In this document: positions 30,220-32,227 of the stretch, in pieces
Layout of the letters: each line of letters starts with the position of its first letter
Numbering within the stretch: position 1 is the first letter of the stretch
NCBI GenBank assembly: GCA_012523355.1
Contig: JAAYIR010000161.1
Span: 1 to 32,227 of the forward strand
Length of the DNA stretch: 32,227 nucleotides
Direction of reading: 5' to 3'
Origin: a candidate division WS1 bacterium
GTDB lineage: Bacteria; Armatimonadota; Zipacnadia; Zipacnadales; Zipacnadaceae
The notes under the pieces: model-generated
The model's database searches: none
What the model was told of the DNA's origin: nothing
What the model saw: only the letters and a program-made list of their open reading frames with translations
Translations under genes and position numbers: made by a program

Positions 30220-32227
30220 ATGAGCAGGGCAAGAATGGTTTCTACCTCTTCCGCGCAGAGCGTGCCGGAGCTGTTGCACCAGGCCGAGGAGCATTTCGCT
30301 GCCGGGTTCATGGCCGATCCGGAGGAAGCGCTCATTATTCGCGTGGCTCGGGGGCTGCTGGAGTACTGGCGAGCCTGTGACCTTCCCCCCTACGAGAGCA
30401 CGCGTCTGTATCCCATGCCGGTGCGGGGTGGCCCGGAGGCCTGGCCGCTTTACGCCGGCGATTATGCTCTCGTCTTCCATTACTGCCTGGGGGTGCGTTA
30501 TGACGCGGAGGTCATGGCGCGCAAGCTCGCGGAGGCGCCCCCGGAGATGCGGGCGGCCCTGCAGGCCTTGGAAGCTGAGTTCCGCGACCGGCCGGGCTTT
30601 GGCGGCTGGACGCACAGCATCCTTCACTTTGGGCGGATATTGAAGGAGGGGCTCGACGGTTATCGCCAGCGGATTCTGGCCGCGCAGGCCCAGCCCGCGA
30701 CCATACAGGATGCGGAGCGCCAGGACTTCTACGCTGCGCTGCTTCTGACTCTGGAGGGCCTGGAGATTCTCCGCGCGCGGGTACGGGAGAGAGTGAAGGA
30801 GGCGGCCCCGGCCGATGCGGAGACCGCCGCCCGCCGTGAGACGCTGCTGGCCGCGCTGCAGAAGGTGCCGTTCCGCCGCGCGCAGAGCTTCGCCGAGGCC
30901 GCCATTGCCACCAATTTCCTCTTCTATGCCGACGGCAGCGACGACCTGGGGCGCTTCGATCAGTTCATGTGGCCCTACTACGAACGCTCGCGCGACGCCG
31001 GGGAGATCACGCCCGATGAGGCCCGAGAGTGGATTCGGGAGCAGTGGGAGGCCATGGACCGTGCTACGGCGTGGAATGTTGCCATCGGCGGGCTCAAGGC
31101 CGACGGTTCCTCGGCGGTCAACGAGCTCACCGGGCTGTGTTTGGAGGCAGCCACCGGGCGGCGTCGCCCGAACCTCGCCCTGCGTATTCCCCCGGAGATG
31201 CCTGAGGAGGTGTGGGAGGCCACGCTGGATTGCCTGGCTTCCGGGGGCGGGTTGCCTGCGCTGTACAATGAGATGGGATACCGCCGGGCGATTCGCGAGG
31301 CGCACCTGAATATTCCCGAGGCGGACCTGGCTGACTTCGCCTTCGGCGGCTGCACCGAGCTGATGGTGCATGGCAAATCCAATGTGGGCTCGCTGGAGGG
31401 GGACCTGAACCTGCCGCTAGTGTTGGTGGAGAGTCTGCACCAGCATTTACGGGCCTGTGAGCGCTTCGAGGATTTCGTGGCCGCGTACAAGGAGGATCTC
31501 GCGGTCCGCATCCGGGAGAGCGTTGAGACATGGAATAGGAACCAGGAGATCAAGGCGCGGTTGACCCCGCATCCCCTGCGCAGCCTGCTGATTGACGATT
31601 GCCTGGACAACGGGCGGGAGTACAACGCCGGGGGAGCACGCTACAACTGGTGCGTGGTCAACGTCATGGGCCTGGCGAACGTGGCGGATTCGCTGGCGGC
31701 GCTCAAGCAGGTGGTCTTCGAGGAAGGCCGGGCAACCCGGGAGGAACTCCTGGCGGCGCTGCGCGACGACTTTGCCGGGCATGAGACTCTGCACCAGTGG
31801 CTCAAGTCAGCGCCGCACTTCGGCAATGATGATCCGTACGTGGATGAGCTAGCGGTGGAGGTGGCGCAGTATGCCTTTGAGGAGCTCCGCAAGTATGCTC
31901 CCTGGCGCGGGGGCCGGTACCTGGGGTCGTGTCTGATGTTCACCACCTACGCGAACTTTGGCAAGCCGGTCGGCGCGACACCGGACGGCCGCCGGGCGGG
32001 TATGCCCATCGCCGACTCGGCTGGGGCCTACCAGGGGCGGGATGTCTCAGGACCGACAGCGCTGCTGAAATCGGTGACCAAGATGCCGTTGTATCTGGCA
32101 CCGGGCACTCTGGTGATCAATATCCGTCTGGCGAAGAAGTTCTTCCGGGGATCGGGGCGGCAGAAACTGCGAGACCTGCTGCTGGGCTATTTCAAACTGG
32201 GCGGTATGCAGCTGCAGATGACGGTGG
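30220..32227 (+). CDS. Glycyl radical enzyme (pyruvate formate-lyase-like), 3' end outside the window
   Basis: 669 codons are visible from ATG 30220, with GGAGG six bases upstream. The frame stays open to the window edge, so the ORF track misses it. The long PFL-like domain ends its visible part with GGARYNWCVVNVMG, DSLAALKQVVFEEG, GATPDGRRAGMPIADSAGA and GPTALLKSVTKMPL. The thiyl-radical Cys378 with Glu380 lies in FGGCTELMVHG. The C-x-E pattern is that of the dehydratase/lyase branch (GCVE in glycerol dehydratase and choline TMA-lyase), not the CC of pyruvate formate-lyase. The glycyl radical motif near the C-terminus and the activating enzyme would lie beyond the window. Substrate unknown; oxygen-sensitive metabolism is expected. 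Confidence 0.88.
   Translation, partial: MSRARMVSTSSAQSVPELLHQAEEHFAAGFMADPEEALIIRVARGLLEYWRACDLPPYESTRLYPMPVRGGPEAWPLYAGDYALVFHYCLGVRYDAEVMARKLAEAPPEMRAALQALEAEFRDRPGFGGWTHSILHFGRILKEGLDGYRQRILAAQAQPATIQDAERQDFYAALLLTLEGLEILRARVRERVKEAAPADAETAARRETLLAALQKVPFRRAQSFAEAAIATNFLFYADGSDDLGRFDQFMWPYYERSRDAGEITPDEAREWIREQWEAMDRATAWNVAIGGLKADGSSAVNELTGLCLEAATGRRRPNLALRIPPEMPEEVWEATLDCLASGGGLPALYNEMGYRRAIREAHLNIPEADLADFAFGGCTELMVHGKSNVGSLEGDLNLPLVLVESLHQHLRACERFEDFVAAYKEDLAVRIRESVETWNRNQEIKARLTPHPLRSLLIDDCLDNGREYNAGGARYNWCVVNVMGLANVADSLAALKQVVFEEGRATREELLAALRDDFAGHETLHQWLKSAPHFGNDDPYVDELAVEVAQYAFEELRKYAPWRGGRYLGSCLMFTTYANFGKPVGATPDGRRAGMPIADSAGAYQGRDVSGPTALLKSVTKMPLYLAPGTLVINIRLAKKFFRGSGRQKLRDLLLGYFKLGGMQLQMTV

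Noticed and set aside
30004-31371. 455-residue minus-strand ORF opposite the glycyl radical enzyme gene
   Set aside because: It is the antisense of a gene with clear family motifs. Its composition (Arg, Gly, His, Gln rich) is that of a GC-rich shadow frame and it lacks domain motifs.
1-32227. CRISPR array, transposase, integrase or phage genes
   Set aside because: I looked for regular short repeats and for transposase or integrase motifs in the listed ORFs and saw none.

Overview
This is a GC-rich bacterial chromosomal window. It is densely coded, with many start/stop overlaps and no insertion sequences, phage genes or CRISPR arrays that I can see. Apolipoprotein N-acyltransferase, an exosortase/EpsI pair, an MreB-like protein, LytR-CpsA-Psr, a SPOR protein and several large unclassified secreted or carbohydrate-related proteins suggest a diderm, non-model lineage. 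Armatimonadota or a neighbouring phylum would fit, but that is an inference from gene content. No rRNA or phylogenetic computation supports it.

Layout. 1-3.6 kb: tail of an unknown basic protein, then an Lrp/AsnC regulator overlapping a class I/II aminotransferase, then lnt. 3.6-5.3 kb: a divergent MreB-like protein, whose N-terminal phosphate loop is only recovered if a CTG start is used, and a HIT-family hydrolase. 5.33-5.47 kb: a 142-bp nested inverted repeat. 5.5-9.9 kb: a phoH-pgpH-ybeY-dgkA/PAP2 block (RNA metabolism, c-di-AMP turnover, ribosome maturation, lipid recycling). 9.9-12.5 kb, minus strand: SPOR protein, pmbA/tldE-like, trpF. 12.65 kb: tRNA-Pro(CGG) with its own promoter, followed by an M20 peptidase. 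13.9-17.7 kb, minus strand: GT-C type glycosyltransferase, double zinc-ribbon membrane protein, exosortase and EpsI. This looks like one transcription unit with a promoter at 17.8 kb.

18.06-22.66 kb, plus strand: a near-consensus promoter drives a tightly coupled run. It encodes a Gfo/Idh/MocA oxidoreductase, a xylose-isomerase-like TIM barrel, a 73-residue CXXC membrane protein, a polytopic NapH-like ferredoxin protein, an ECF sigma factor and a zinc-type anti-sigma factor. The CXXC protein, ferredoxin and sigma/anti-sigma part is the most system-like and least explained segment in the window. 22.75-25.9 kb: nadD, LytR-CpsA-Psr, rsfS and a TPR/membrane protein. 25.9-29.9 kb: two convergent large proteins of unknown function, one with a signal peptide. 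30.2 kb to the end: the first 669 codons of a glycyl radical enzyme with a GCTE active-site motif.

Functionally, the plus-strand housekeeping blocks deal with envelope growth and RNA/ribosome maturation. The exosortase block deals with surface protein sorting, probably with a polymer or glycan link. The 18-22.7 kb operon couples sugar-type oxidoreduction, electron transfer and regulated transcription. The final region suggests sugar or polyol catabolism, but substrates cannot be assigned from sequence alone. Gaps over about 300 bases without a gene: only 17723-18146, which holds two promoters and an extended hairpin.
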